NCBI GenBank assembly: GCA_037783545.1 | Contig: JBBELK010000165.1 | Coordinates: 1,302,001 to 1,366,000, forward strand | DNA: 64,000 bases | Direction of reading: 5' to 3' | Origin: Henricia sp. BOLD:AAB3569 | Taxonomy: Eukaryota > Echinodermata > Asteroidea > Spinulosida > Echinasteridae | In this document: in pieces, positions 24,716 through 36,090 of the stretch | Numbering within the stretch: position 1 is the stretch's first letter | Layout of the letters: every line of letters starts with the position of its first letter | The notes under the pieces: model-generated | Database searches by the model: none | Told to the model about the DNA's origin: nothing | What the model saw: the letters and a program-made list of their open reading frames with translations, nothing else | Translations under genes and position numbers: made by a program

Positions 24716-27700
24716 ATGATGAATCGTCTACTTCCAGCGAGTTTCGTCATATGTCTGTTTCTTCTGATCGCTCTATGCGATGCTTTCACCGATGACACGG
24801 CGCGTCCCACACCCACTGGGCCGACGCCCACCCAAGGCCCAGAGCGCTGCGACTCGCGCATACTCGTCGGAATGCCTGGTGCTCCTGGGCCGGCCGGTCC
24901 TCAAGGACTCTCTGGGGTGCAAGGCCCGGCGGGGTACCCCGGTGCTCCTGGTAATAACGGTATCAACGGATCCCCCGGAAAGGGTGGGTCTAGAGGAGCC
25001 AAGGGAGACGCAGGGGAACCAGGAGAGCTAGGGTTTGCAGGTAAAACAAAATGCAAGACCAGTGATTTTTGTACAGTGGTTTGGATCCACGGGTCCCTGG
25101 GCGAACCAGAGTTACATATAGAAAACTAGAGTGCACACTCCCAATACATGATGTGCCGATTTGGACGCAGCCATTTTGACCTAACGCTATGGGTGTTCGG
25201 TGGGCAAAAGGGTTTTGCCCACTTAGCACTCATAGCGTTAATTAAGCAAACATGGCGCAGCCCACATCGGCACAGTCCACAAACGTGACTTGAATAGCCA
25301 GTGCACACTCTAGTTTTCTATATATAACTCTATGGGGCGAACCCACCGTTCGCCATCTTTATACTGGCACGAAAATGTTCTGCCAGGACTACTACGGAGC
25401 TGCCAACTCTCCCGGATTTTGCAACAGATTCTATATGGAAAATTACTAATTTTGTCAGTCCTGACATGGATAAAAATCCTCCTGGATTGTCAATTAACAA
25501 CTTTAGGGATTTTTAGATGTGTTTGGAGTCATGGAATAAACCTGTTTTCCCAGATGTCTTCTCCAAACTCCGGGAGAGTTGGCTGCTCCGCTAGTATTAT
25601 AAGCTTTACAAAAAAAACTAGTATTAAGTGGAATGAGAAATACAAAGCAATTTTGTGGACCAGGGACCGGTCTCGGCGAAACAATGTTCTGCTCGTAGCA
25701 AGTTGGTGGGCGGTGGCTTCGCTTCTCGCACAACAGTCGCTGGTGCACACAATCCAGTGTTTAGAGATGAGTGGATAAGACCAAAACCAAAAACACCACC
25801 TTGATCGAACAAACATCTCTAAGTTTCATAATAATTTAAACACATCGAGGAGAACGCGTCTTTATTATTTTGTTAATTGTCTATGTGTAATGTTCTATGT
25901 TATTTGTAATGGATTTCAATGTTGAGAAATTTGTAATTTATTGCTTCCTAGAATTTGGCCTTCGGGCTACGATTGGAGGCAAATAAAAACAAAATAATGA
26001 ATTCACTTTTCTTTGCATTACTTTTTGTACATTTTACCACAAGGGGAAAGCAGAAAGACCTTCGGTTTTGATGACAATTTGAAAATCCGCTATAAGCCTC
26101 CGGATATAGTCATAGTTTTACTGTTGTTGTGCTATTAAACCACAGATCTAGAAGACAATGTTGTTCCTTGTAGCCGTTTTGTTCACTTCGACCACTGACC
26201 ACATCGATCATTCAATAAAATATTTTAATCTCCAGGAAAATTTATTTTATTTTTGTTTCTTTCCACTTTCAGGTTTAAATGGTCCGTCTGGCCTTTCCGG
26301 CTCAGCAGGCCCAAGAGGGGTCCCTGGTAAGAGAGGGCCGATAGGACCCACTGGCGAACCCGGCGAACCCGGTCTCATGGGCTTCAATGGCGAACTTGGT
26401 CTCTCGGGCGACCGTGGACCCTTGGGCAGACCAGGTAAGGGTGGAATCCCACTAAGCCTTTTTTTACGCGTAAAAGACAGTTTACATGATTAGAAACATT
26501 TTAAAAACAGGACCAATAATGTTGATAAGCTGCCTTGTAGAAATTTCAGCCACAAGGATGCAGTAATACTTTTTAACAAATGTTTTAATCCATGCATGGT
26601 TTTGTGTTGAATGAATGGTTCAAAAAGTACCTTCAGTTGGCAGTTTCTCCCACAAACGGAACAAAAATCATGTGGTGTTTGTTATCATTGGTTATTTCAA
26701 CACTTTGAAGTGGGGGTTTTCCTGTCACCTCATAAAGCAAAAAAATGTAACTGCAATTGATGGACTGGGGGCTTTGAAGTAATTATGAATGACGCTACCT
26801 ACGGCTGTGATGAGATGTTTGTATGTAACGCAAAGAACCGATATGAATTGTTTCTTATGAATACATTGTGGTTCAAAACAAGTTAACCCAAATTAAAAGT
26901 GATTTTTTACCCACTTCGTGTAATTCCAGAGAATCTGTGTTTACCCAGTTTTGATGAGTATACAGGTTGTTTTATTAGCACTATTCCTGTATTGCAAACC
27001 ATGGGAAACACGTTGAGGACATAAGCTAAAGATAAGAAGCTCCCGTGGACAAACCAGTTTTGTACATGTCACGTATAATAAGCCATATCTTAAAATCCAC
27101 CTAAGCTAAATCAATATTCTTCGATATGAATAAGTGATAATTTTTCAGGGATTATGACCCAGGGACCGCCGGGGTGAATGAATTCGATACAAATGTTGAC
27201 AAATGTCAATATTCTTTTCAGGAATAATGCTAAAACAACCTACTCATCACAACTAGGTAAAAACAAGTTCTCTGAAATTACAGGAAGTGGGTAAAAATCA
27301 CTTTTAATTTGGGTTAACTTTTTTAACCAACCTGTAGGCCGGCAGGGAGAACGCGGCTTCCCCGGAAGGAAGGGGGGATGTTCCTGCCGGACTGGTCCCA
27401 AGGGTGAGCCAGGGAAACTGCACCGTGCAGCCAAGTCTGCCTTCTCAGCTGCCAAGACAAGCGAGCTCCAGGCATTCAACACACCGCCCATCGTCACCTA
27501 CCAGAAGGTCTTCTCCAATCAGGGCAACCATTTCAACAAAGATACCGGTATCTTCCGGTGCGCATTTGCTGGTAAGGAGTAAGCAAGACCGCTTATGTTC
27601 TTCTGCCAGGCACACGGCGCTATATAGTTGAACATCCGCTCGCCCGTAAAGGCACACATGTGCATGTATACATTTACGTTGTTAGCATTTATTTTCGAAA

Positions 27701-28782
27701 AAAATACACGAACGTTCTGGATAAGTGCCGGGTTTTTAACTGAACGTCCTAGTAACTCGTGCTTTGACGAGTATACCCCGGGCCGAGTGATAGTGCCCTT
27801 CCAAACATTCAGTCGTTGACTAGACTGCGTTCGGGCCGAAATGGTCGAACTATTTTTAGCCGAATAGTGGTTGTTCGAGCTGCTTTATGAATTGCGTACG
27901 CAATTTAGATTTAGATTGTGTCTGGTTGGACCATCCTGCATTTCCAATAAGCGATGTTGTCCAGAGAACATGGGGCAATTAGGATATTCTGTCCGGGGGA
28001 CGGGATTTCATAGGGAACATATTTCTTTCCATCACAAAATGTACTGCATTTTAAGGGCGACTATATAATTTCGCCGGAAAGTGTTTCCCTTTTGTTTCTC
28101 CCATCTTCAACAGGAACGTATTTCTTCACGATGAGTGTTTACAAGTCTTCGACCGCCGGGAGTCTTCCTTTGGTTCAGCTGTTGCATAACGGTGAGTGTT
28201 CCTCCGTATATCCCCAGTGTCACAAGCTAAGCTGGCTCATGGAGTGACCAGGGACATTGCTTGGATGGGATGCCAATCCATCGCAGGTTTTACCCAAGTA
28301 GTTAGCTTGGTTTCCCCAACATGTGGTTAGATTTCACGGCATGGAGTGAGCTTAAAAGTCCCGATGTTAAGTATAAGCCCGAGAAACGGGAAACTTTCAC
28401 CTCGTGTTACATGTTGTCCAGGTGTGCATATGAGGTTTTCTGTCTGTCCGCCGTGTTAGCTATATCTGTACGATGCCTCGATCTCCACAATGAAACTATA
28501 GTACCATTGCCACAATTTACTAGTCCCTATACAACGATTTATAGGTAAAAGGTTAGCATCCACTGAGCAAAATCCCACCCGTGTCTTCCCTATGCAGGTG
28601 ACCCCATCATCGCGGTGATCGAAAACGGGCCTTCGGACACCGAGGATATGGCAACCAACAGCGTCGTGCTGGACCTTGAGGCTGGAGACGAAGTCTACCT
28701 GCAGCTGCACGGCGATCAGGAGCTGTACAGTAGCCACTACCGCGCCACCACATTCACTGGGTTCTTGCTCTTCGAAGCTTAG
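24716..28782 (+). CDS. Secreted collagen-like C1q-domain protein (5 coding exons)
   Basis: Coding exons 24716-25040, 26273-26434, 27338-27571, 28114-28191 and 28598-28782. All introns are phase 1 with GT...AG ends; the product is 327 residues. Residues 1-23 form a signal peptide with a hydrophobic core. Residues 52-174 are 41 uninterrupted Gly-X-Y triplets. A CSC interruption follows at about 177-179, then two more Gly triplets, and a C1q globular domain from about 196 to the end (AFSA start, [13 protein letters not shown] core, FTGFLLFEA end). The second exon is 162 bp, three times the 54-bp collagen unit. Known: such proteins trimerise through the collagen stalk and act outside the cell as lectin-like immune or adhesion molecules. 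Inference: the CSC pair may disulphide-bond the trimer. The start is one of two adjacent ATGs (24716, 24719). Confidence 0.9.
25107..25334. mobile_element. hAT-type MITE in C1q intron 1
   Basis: The inverted ends CAGAGTTACATATAG and (as reverse complement) CATAGAGTTATATATAG continue into AAAACTAGAGTGCAC. The perfect 8-bp duplication GGGCGAAC is at 25099-25106 and 25335-25342. Length 228 bp. Confidence 0.85.
25395..25590. mobile_element. 196-bp MITE in C1q intron 1
   Basis: Ends CGGAGCTGCCAACTCTCCC and (inverted) CGGAGCAGCCAACTCTCCC. CTA lies on both sides (25392-25394, 25591-25593). Confidence 0.75.
26518..26690 (+). repeat. Dispersed repeat family R1, copy in C1q intron 2
   Basis: Homologous to 23669-23873 (inverted) and 63210-63416. 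Class unknown. Confidence 0.7.
26883..27317. mobile_element. TTAA-flanked piggyBac-like MITE, family D
   Basis: TTAA at 26883-26886 and 27314-27317. Inverted termini of about 80 bp start CCCAAATTAAAAGTG, and the leading CCC after TTAA is typical of piggyBac ends. The right end lies 20 bp from the acceptor of C1q exon 3. Confidence 0.8.
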
Positions 28783-28851
28783 AACGTCAGAAAATCGAGC
28801 ATATATACTTTAAGTCCCATTTGATATATCACTTGTAATGACCGAAATCTT

Positions 28852-29090
28852 TGTTGTTGTTAATGTTAATTGTATGGCATCTTCGGCAACTAAGGCCCCA
28901 AATGCTATCAGCTATACGGTATTGGCTTTAACTATACTTTATTATATCAACTGGAGGTGACAGAGAAGGAGATGCAGTTTTAAAGGTGTGAGGAAAACTC
29001 CCAGCAGGGAAATCTTTTGGGGGAAAATCCGAGCGTTCAGGTGGGGACTGCAAACCCTATCCACAAACAAGCCCCGGAATCGAACGACCC
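28852..29090 (-). mobile_element. TTG-tailed tRNA-derived SINE
   Basis: Minus-strand SINE just after the C1q stop. The tail (TTG run, GGCATCTTCGGCAACTAAGG) is at the left and a tRNA-like B box (GTTCGATTCCGG on the minus strand) at the right. Diverged from the copies at 36696 and 38228. Confidence 0.65.
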
Positions 29091-29510
29091 GAAATTTTAC
29101 TTTACGACTGACAAGAAATACCTTACTAAAAGTCTCGATAGCAACGGTTTAAAAACGCAACATGGGTTTATTTCTGTCCAATATTCTACCTTTTGTACGA
29201 AATGTACAACTGAAGTATAGTATTTGAAGATGTTTCATCACAAACGCTGTATCTTCATTGTTGGCGTGTGGGGAAAAACTGCCTTTCACCGAGTCCAGAA
29301 TTTCAGACATTTATTATTGGTTAAAATAGATGTTTATAAAATGCATTACATTAATTTTTCTGTGTCAGAGCAGGGAGGGGTTTTGACCCAAAAAACCCCC
29401 CTCTGGATCTGCCCCTATATAGTTTACACCTAATCCAACACAAGTCTACAAAATCCCTGGGTCTTAGTTAAAATTTAAAGTAATCTAAATGAACTGTAAG
29501 CTAAAACATT

Positions 29511-29590
29511 GTTTACGGCTCAGCTTGTAGAACATCTGCCTAGTGAGTCAGAGGTCTCGGATTCGAATCCCGATAAGGCCCTTACGATTT
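29511..29590 (+). mobile_element. tRNA-Thr-like SINE head, copy 1
   Basis: GGCTCAGCTTGTAGAAC, CTGCCTAGTGAG and GGATTCGAATCCCG give D-arm, anticodon-like (AGT) and T-arm segments, but the anticodon stem carries one extra base. Its 3' flank (CATCCAAGTTTG) is shared with copy 2, so it is a SINE rather than a tRNA gene. Confidence 0.55.
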
Positions 29591-29733
29591 TTTTATCATC
29601 CAAGTTTGGTTGTTTCATTTCAATGGTGATCTGGCACAATACCGGATGTTGTGTTATTTACTTTTCCCACCATATGCAACACAGAGAGAGGAATTGGGTA
29701 TACAGGGAAAACCTGAGGGAGTATACAAACTGT

Positions 29734-29840
29734 GCCTTATATATAGCTCAGCTAATAGAGTATCTGCCTAGTGAATCAGAGGTCTCGAGTTTAAATCCCG
29801 ATAAGCCCTTAAGATTTTTCTCTCATCCCAAGTTTGCTTG
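29734..29840 (+). mobile_element. tRNA-Thr-like SINE head, copy 2
   Basis: GCCTTAT at the 5' end can pair with ATAAGCC at the 3' end, so an acceptor stem is still visible. The same anticodon-arm insertion as copy 1 is present, as is the shared flank CATCCCAAGTTTG. The two copies lie about 230 bp apart. Confidence 0.55.
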
Positions 29841-30007
29841 TAAGTTGTAACTGGATTTATGAAGGAGTTATAAAATGCTTTTCACGAACATGTAAACAAA
29901 ACAGGACCATTACCGTGTCCACTAGAACCTTTATGTCAGTAAATGTCCGCACCATTGTGTCGAAAGAAACCATGCCCCAGGCCACACCCCTTCATTGAAC
30001 ACAAAAA

Positions 30008-30066
30008 CCATGCAGTATTACTGCATCTATATGTGGTTGAAAATTCTATGCAATTTATCAACATTA
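30008..30066 (-). repeat. Dispersed repeat family R1, short fragment
   Basis: The reverse complement carries the GTTGATAAATTGCATAG and CAACCACAT blocks, matching only the start of the family. Confidence 0.5.
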
Positions 30067-30897
30067 TGCATTAGTTATGTAATGCCGTTGTTCCTTGAAT
30101 TTGTAAACAACTTTTGCAAAATAATGACACTTTTATGACCGAAAGCGAAAGGTGAGCCTCAATATTGCAACAATTAAGGCCAGTATCTATACGTACATAT
30201 ATTCCTGATGCGAAGCGTTGCCGTGGTAGCAGTGAAAACAAACACAAAACTGCTTTTTCGAAATTGTGATGACACTTTTTTTCGAAAGATGAGACACTGC
30301 CTCAAAAATAGATGGATTGCCTGTTGCTGCACTAGTGTATTTTTAATTTGAAACCTTGGCGTCCCACTTACGAGAACATATTGTTGTGCTATAAGACTGT
30401 CAAGATGGCGGCGCCCAGTGGTGGTAGCGACTGTAGCATGTACGTGTAAACAGTTACTTGAACATGTACATTCATTTTTTTTGTTATGTTATTTAATTTG
30501 TTGAAATTTGTAAATTCTTTTCTCACGAAAACTAAGAAAACTGTATAAAATGCTGTTTCTCTGGTGTAAAGTACGATGATGTGATTGTAACTTAATATAC
30601 AAAATTTAGAAAGAAAATGGGGGGCGGGGTAAGAGGGTACCAGCCAACGTCAGTTACAAACACTTTTTTTTTTTTTTAAATCACTGCTACATAAGAAATA
30701 TAGCTACGGTGAAAAACTTACCACCCATTTGTTAAAATTAAGTGGCTCTTAAAACCATATTGAGAAGATACCCAAATTATTCCTAATTACGTACCTGTAG
30801 GTGTAGCAATAATATAATTAATAAGACAAAAAGTGTGCTTTTGTAACGTCAGTTACGTGGGTGTTGTTGGAGACTGATTTGAATAAGATATATCCCA
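30067..30897. other. Intergenic sequence, nothing recognised
   Basis: AT-rich, with a T-run near 30665. No exon or element ends were recognised. Confidence 0.35.
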
Positions 30898-31657
30898 CAC
30901 TGTAAAAATTAAGTAGTCAATTGACGAAAAGAAATTTGTCATTTCATGGTATAATTTAACTAATCTTTATTTAGTCATCCAGTCGAAAGGTTAGTCATTA
31001 CATGTGTGCAATGACTAATAATAATTAGTCTTTAAAAATGGTCTAATTTGCCTAACTTTTCGGGTGATTAGTCATTTACCAAATTTAATTAGTCTTCCAA
31101 AAAAATTAATTAGTCATTTAACAAATTTAATTAGTCAATTCCGAAAAACAATTCGTCTCTTAATTAGTCTTTGTACCCTAAATTAGTCCGACATTTCGAC
31201 CTCATTTTTCCTGCTGGGAATACACCCAGCGATAAGCAGCGTATTCCACCGAATGACGACAGATCAGACTCGTAAGGTAGGGCTTTCGCCCGATTTACCT
31301 CTTTCAACGTAACTTTAATAGCGTGGATTTTAATGTACATGTACATGTACTGAGAACAATAAAGCAAAGCACTGTAACGAGTATACGTACGTACGTACAC
31401 GCATAATAATAGGCCTAGGCCTAATTATTTTTTTGAAACAAATTGTGAACAATATTATTAACACGAGTAACACAGCCATTTTGTGAGGCAAATTCCATTC
31501 AACGTTCGAGTTACATGTTAATCGACGTAATGAAGAAACCTTTTGCAATGTAGAACGTACATTCGTCATACGATACTAAACATGATCGCTTTGTTTGTCA
31601 ACATACATTTAAAACACATGTACTGCAGACAGACATTTTCACTCCACGTACGTACGT

Positions 31658-32507
31658 TTAAAGGAACACACCTCCTGTGTTGGGCTATTTTGGGCTCGAA
31701 ATAGACCCATACATTATTCTGAAGCGCATTCGAGAGTAAATTAGATATATCCTGAAAAGACGCCGTCGAATTTAGCCGTTTTTGAGCACTTTTGAAAAAT
31801 CCAAGGTCACGTGACTTTTCGGAACCAAATTATGGTTCTGAAAAGTCACGTGGTCTTGTGAGTTAGTTGTATTTCCAGCCGTATAAAAGTTTGTTACTGC
31901 AGAACTGCACCAAATTCAACTCTGATTTCCCCCCAATATTTATAAGTAATTGACAAAAGAGAGACTATTTATACAGGTATGAAACAAAGTTAAACATAAG
32001 TATGAAAATTCGAACATAATTGTTTGTTTCGAGAGTCCGGAGAACGGAAGCGAGCGCGTGCTACGGCAGGCTACCGTGGAGTGTAGAAATTTGCCCCGCG
32101 CAGTATACGGCAAATTGCCTGAGTGCACACACACACACGGGCGTGTTGCTACGATGCACGTACTACGTACGTTCGTGAAGAAAAAACATGATGCCAACGC
32201 CTCAAAAGAAAACGGAAATTCCTATTCGGTCGTCCGGGCTGTCCAGTGAAATTGTGAGCAGAAAATTTGAGATATCCTGAGCAGGAGAAGAGCGAATCGT
32301 TTGTGACAAAGTCGTGAGGCTCTCGCGTAGTTGCAACGGCTGGTAAAGCGTATAACCCGTCTTTTGACCGTTTTTGTTAATTTTGCTCTTCTTTAGTAAA
32401 TTACGGGATATTTTGATGATATTTTTTCGCAACGACCATCAAAAAGGTATTGTCAATGCTGCTACATCACTAAATCATGTAAACAGTAGGCAGGTGTGTA
32501 CCTTTAA
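31658..32507. mobile_element. TTAA-flanked element, family C copy 1
   Basis: TTAA at both ends; inverted termini AAGGAACACACC and (right, inverted) AAGGTACACACC. An inverted, truncated copy is at 50059-50645. Confidence 0.75.
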
Positions 32508-32921
32508 TTGTATGCAAGTTGTAGTCACATTACACGGTACAAACGTACGTAGCCTACACGTACGTACGTAGGGCGCCTAGGCCTATGTTATGCACATAGC
32601 CTAGCTGCGCGATTTGGACTCGCGGGATTCATGCACAATCCTGCAGTTTGCTAAATTATCCGTACGTTGCCGCTGCCTTATAGTTCTCAGTACAGTCCAC
32701 GCCATAAAGTTACTGAGATTGAAGGACATAAATCGGTTAATTATGGACGAAATCCCTACCTCTTTTGAGTCTGATCTGTCGCCGTGGCTGCATCTGTCGC
32801 TGCTAAACGCTGTGTGTACTGTGTATACACGTATGTACGCTGCGTTTTTCAGCGCCAAAAAGAATATCACGCCACTCAGCTGTTCTACTAATCGAACTAA
32901 CTACTAGTAGGCTACCTCAAT

Positions 32922-33205
32922 AGGTGCGTTCAGACGATGGTTGTTAAGTTAAGTCGTTGTTAAAGTTAACTTAAAGTTAAGCTCGTTAGTAGTGACCGTG
33001 TGGACGCACTTACTTATGAGTTAACAACGACGATTTACCAACGAGAAATCTTATGAGTAGCGCGCTACTTACGAGCGCGCACCTTTGGTATATGGGCAGT
33101 GTGCATGCCTGCGCGTCGTTGTTAAAGCACCGTGTGGACATGCGTCGTTGTTAGTGGGACTGTCGTTGTTAACTTTACTTTCGAAGGTAGTGCCCGTCTG
33201 AACAT
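32922..33205. mobile_element. Foldback with GTTCAGACG termini
   Basis: GTGCGTTCAGACG at the left and CGTCTGAAC at the right. The interior is full of TCGTTGTTAA/TTAACAACGA motifs and a second CGTGTGGAC pair. Confidence 0.5.
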
Positions 33206-33234
33206 GGCTACTATTAGTTATCCCACGAGCGCGA

Positions 33235-33337
33235 GTGGAATACGGCATCATGTAGTGCGTTTGCGTCCCATATCCCACGAGGCCGAAGGCCGAGTGGGAT
33301 ATGGGACGCAAACGCACTACATCATGCCGTATTCCAC
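33235..33337. repeat. Palindrome with 44-bp arms
   Basis: 33235-33278 pairs with 33294-33337 with one mismatch. The loop itself contains GGCCGAAGGCC. The outer flanks carry CACGAGCGCGAGT on both sides. Confidence 0.85.
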
Positions 33338-34204
33338 GAGCGCGAGTCGGATAACGAATTTATCTTCAAGCAAACTTGACGCACTAATAACGCGCACACT
33401 CTGCAGTCGCGCAGTCTGCAATACACGCGCCGCAGTGCAGAGAATCGCGCGCATAACAAGCCGCATCAGATAGCTAGATTGAAGTGTGCAGCTCCGTGTA
33501 TGTAGGGGACGCATGCATTTGGAATACCAGGGCGCATCACGCAGAGTGCGACATAAAATCGGAAGACGGGACATAGGATAATGTCACACTGTTGTTGCCA
33601 TGAATCCACCAATCAGAACCACGGATTCAAGTTTGCTTGAAGATAACATATTACACGTATGGTGCACAAAGAGCTCAAAGCAGCTGCACAAAGGGCAAAT
33701 TTTTGTTTTGCGTTTTTGGCTTGAAATAGAACAAAAACATTTTCCAGCCGACAATGGAGCCGTGCTCATTTTCTTCAAGAAAGACATATTTAACGTAAGT
33801 GTTCAGAGGGAGGGACGTCAAACCTTGGAATCTTCCAAAGCCTGACTAATTTTGTAAGGAATTAGTATTTCACGAATTAATTAGTCGTACAATTAGTCAT
33901 TTGGAATTTAATTCGTCTTCCGGAACTCAGGTGACTAACATGATGGATGTGATCTAATTAGTCTTTCAAAAAAATTAGTCTTACAAAAATCTGCATTAGT
34001 CTTTGCATAAACTAAGATTAGTATTTTCCTGAAATTGGTTAGTCAAAAAATGTCCAGTTAGTCTTTTAGATTGCAAAATTAGTCACGTGTTCAAAGACTA
34101 ATTTTTATTTCCAATTTGACTAATGTTTGGTGCAAAATGACTACTTAATTTTTACAGTGCAGATGACTATTTTATTTAGGGATTAGAAGTGGGTTTGACC
34201 GGAC

Positions 34205-34743
34205 TTAAAGGCAGTATACATCATTGGTAATCTCGAAATTCAGAAAATTTCACAGATTTACGCCTAACTTACACAATATAATTTATATAAACATGATGAC
34301 CGTAGAAAACGTCCCCTGAAATGGTTTTGTCTGAAGTGCTATAGTCTTTGAGAAACGAGTAAAACAATTAGTTTTCGTCTCATGAGACAAATTCAATTCG
34401 CCCCAAAACCATTTCGCCCAAGTGCCATTTCGCCCCAAACCACTTCGCCCGAGTGCCATTTCGCCCCAAATTACTTCGTCTAAACACTACATCGCCCAAA
34501 TGCCACTTCGCCCCAAAACCACTTCGTGCACAGGCCGTTGTTCAGGGCGAAATGGTTCAGGGCGAAGTGGTTTTGGGGCGAAATGACTGCAAACCCTTTT
34601 TTGACCGTTTTCTCAAAAGTTAGACGAAATACGGAGCTGGTTTTTGCTCAGGTTGGTTTGTAATCATGCATATCTTCAATCACACAGGGGGATAAAACTA
34701 CATGTATTTGTAACAGTTTACCAATCATGTATACTATCTTTAA
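34205..34743. mobile_element. TTAA-flanked element, family B copy 2
   Basis: Same termini and same TTCGCCCC array as 14081-14588, about 20 kb away. TTAA on both sides. Confidence 0.75.
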
Positions 34744-35234
34744 ACATACGTTTAAAACCGATAGGGGCCAGGGGCGGTATTCACAAAACTCAATCTAAGC
34801 GGGGTACTGACCATTAGGAAAATTCAATATGATAGAGTTTTATGACATCCACTGCCCATGGGTTAGCCTTTTGGCAAGGCTTTATTTGGGGTTGTATTAT
34901 TGAGCGTCTTGGGCGAAGTATGAGGCTGGGCGAACGTTGTTATGTTATGTGCCTTCTGTCTTGTCATAAAGCCTTTTACGAACTGGCTACTGCTACATTA
35001 CTCATTATATGCAAGTAGTTGACCCGAACATGCAACGTCACAACATATTACCGGCGCCCCACTCTACACGTAAACATTTTGAAAACAGATTTTAAAAAAC
35101 CTGTCAATTGAGCCAATGAGCGCTAGTTACCTGTTTTGCAACGCGCCCGTGTGATGCAAGTCACGTAGAGTTCCCACAGGACAATCCGACCAATCATATC
35201 GCCTGCGGCGTTGTGGACTTGATTAACACTATAC
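34744..35234. other. Intergenic sequence, nothing recognised
   Basis: No exon or repeat boundary was seen, apart from a GGGGCGGTATTCACAAAAC block reminiscent of element termini. Confidence 0.35.
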
Positions 35235-35480
35235 TCAATGCTTCCCCGACACAATATGAGAAAAACGTCATTGTGTGGTTTTACACAGACACACTTGTGG
35301 GGTACAAAACACAATGGAACAATGGTACCCCATAAGGAAATTCAAAAGGAACAATGGTACCCCACAGAGGAATTCTAAAGAAAAGGGAAAATAGGACAAC
35401 AATGCAAGTACCCCATAAACCCCTGTACACACAGAAACGTGCTCGGGTGGGGACTCCAACCCACGACCTCCTGCATATCT
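35235..35480 (-). mobile_element. SINE family 2 copy with internal insertion
   Basis: GTGCTCGGGTG and ACGACCTCCTGCATA match 16590-16622. The copy is split by about 170 bp containing repeated ACAATGGTACCCCA blocks. Confidence 0.5.
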
Positions 35481-35529
35481 ACAATTTTTAATTTAGGGGT
35501 AGAAAGAGATTTACATGTACTTACAGAGC

Positions 35530-36090
35530 TATCCGTAGCCGAGTCTACTTGGCTTGTCCTTTGGAGTTCGAGCCGTTGCTCCGTACTTCGGGCTGGTTCG
35601 GGTAATTAATTGATCCTCTTCTTGGCCAGCGGTAATTCCGAAAACCTGTCTGCTTTTTCTGCATGATTGAGCTCCGCGAGTCCCCTGATCCAACATTGCT
35701 TGCGATTGTTGTGGGAGGATGTCCCCGAACAACAGCGTGCGGTGAACAAAGGCCGGCGAAATATCTATACAGATCCGGCTTGATATAAGTTCGCGCCTCC
35801 TGAAATTCAACGGGTGTTTGGCATGCCGAAATCATGGCAATAGAGTCGAATGAGTTAACCCTTGTTGTTGTCACGAGGAATGCACTTTCTGCAATTTTAT
35901 GTCCAACGACCAAGTTTTGGGCTTAGCAGGCTCCAGATTTCGGTATTAACCCTTGTACATATAGTTTCCAGATGGTTGATATTGGCAGGCTCTTGCAATA
36001 CTCTGAGCTTCTCATCGGCTTTGCCGTGTGCCGCGTGGAAGTTTGAAGCTGACCATCTTGAGCACCATTTCCGCCAGCTTGGCACTGACG
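35530..36090 (-). pseudogene. Gag-like remnant of a DIRS/Ngaro-type retroelement
   Basis: Two minus-strand frames. 36085-35897 contains TRVNTEIWSLLSPK; 35913-35545 contains ARTYIKPDLYRYFAGLCS. Both resemble, from memory, conserved blocks of the ORF that precedes RT in tyrosine-recombinase retroelements. A frame change separates them, so it is broken. No RT lies next to it. A similarity search is needed to confirm the family. Confidence 0.4.

Larger units (their letters stand above)
30898..34159. mobile_element. 3.3-kb composite unit bounded by CACTGTAAAAATTAAGTAG
   Basis: The left end CACTGTAAAAATTAAGTAGT is repeated inverted at the right end. About 300 bp inside each end is filled with TTAGTC-type motifs, all in the same orientation. 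The centre holds a TTAA element (31658-32507), a foldback (32922-33205) and a 44-bp-arm palindrome (33235-33337). No matching target duplication was found. Confidence 0.55.

Noticed and set aside
27149-27176. Possible collagen micro-exon (GIMTQGPPG) between C1q exons 2 and 3
   Set aside because: It follows a TTTTTCAG and reads GPPG, but the downstream donor gives phase 2, which does not fit the phase 1 exons, and it lies inside a MITE.
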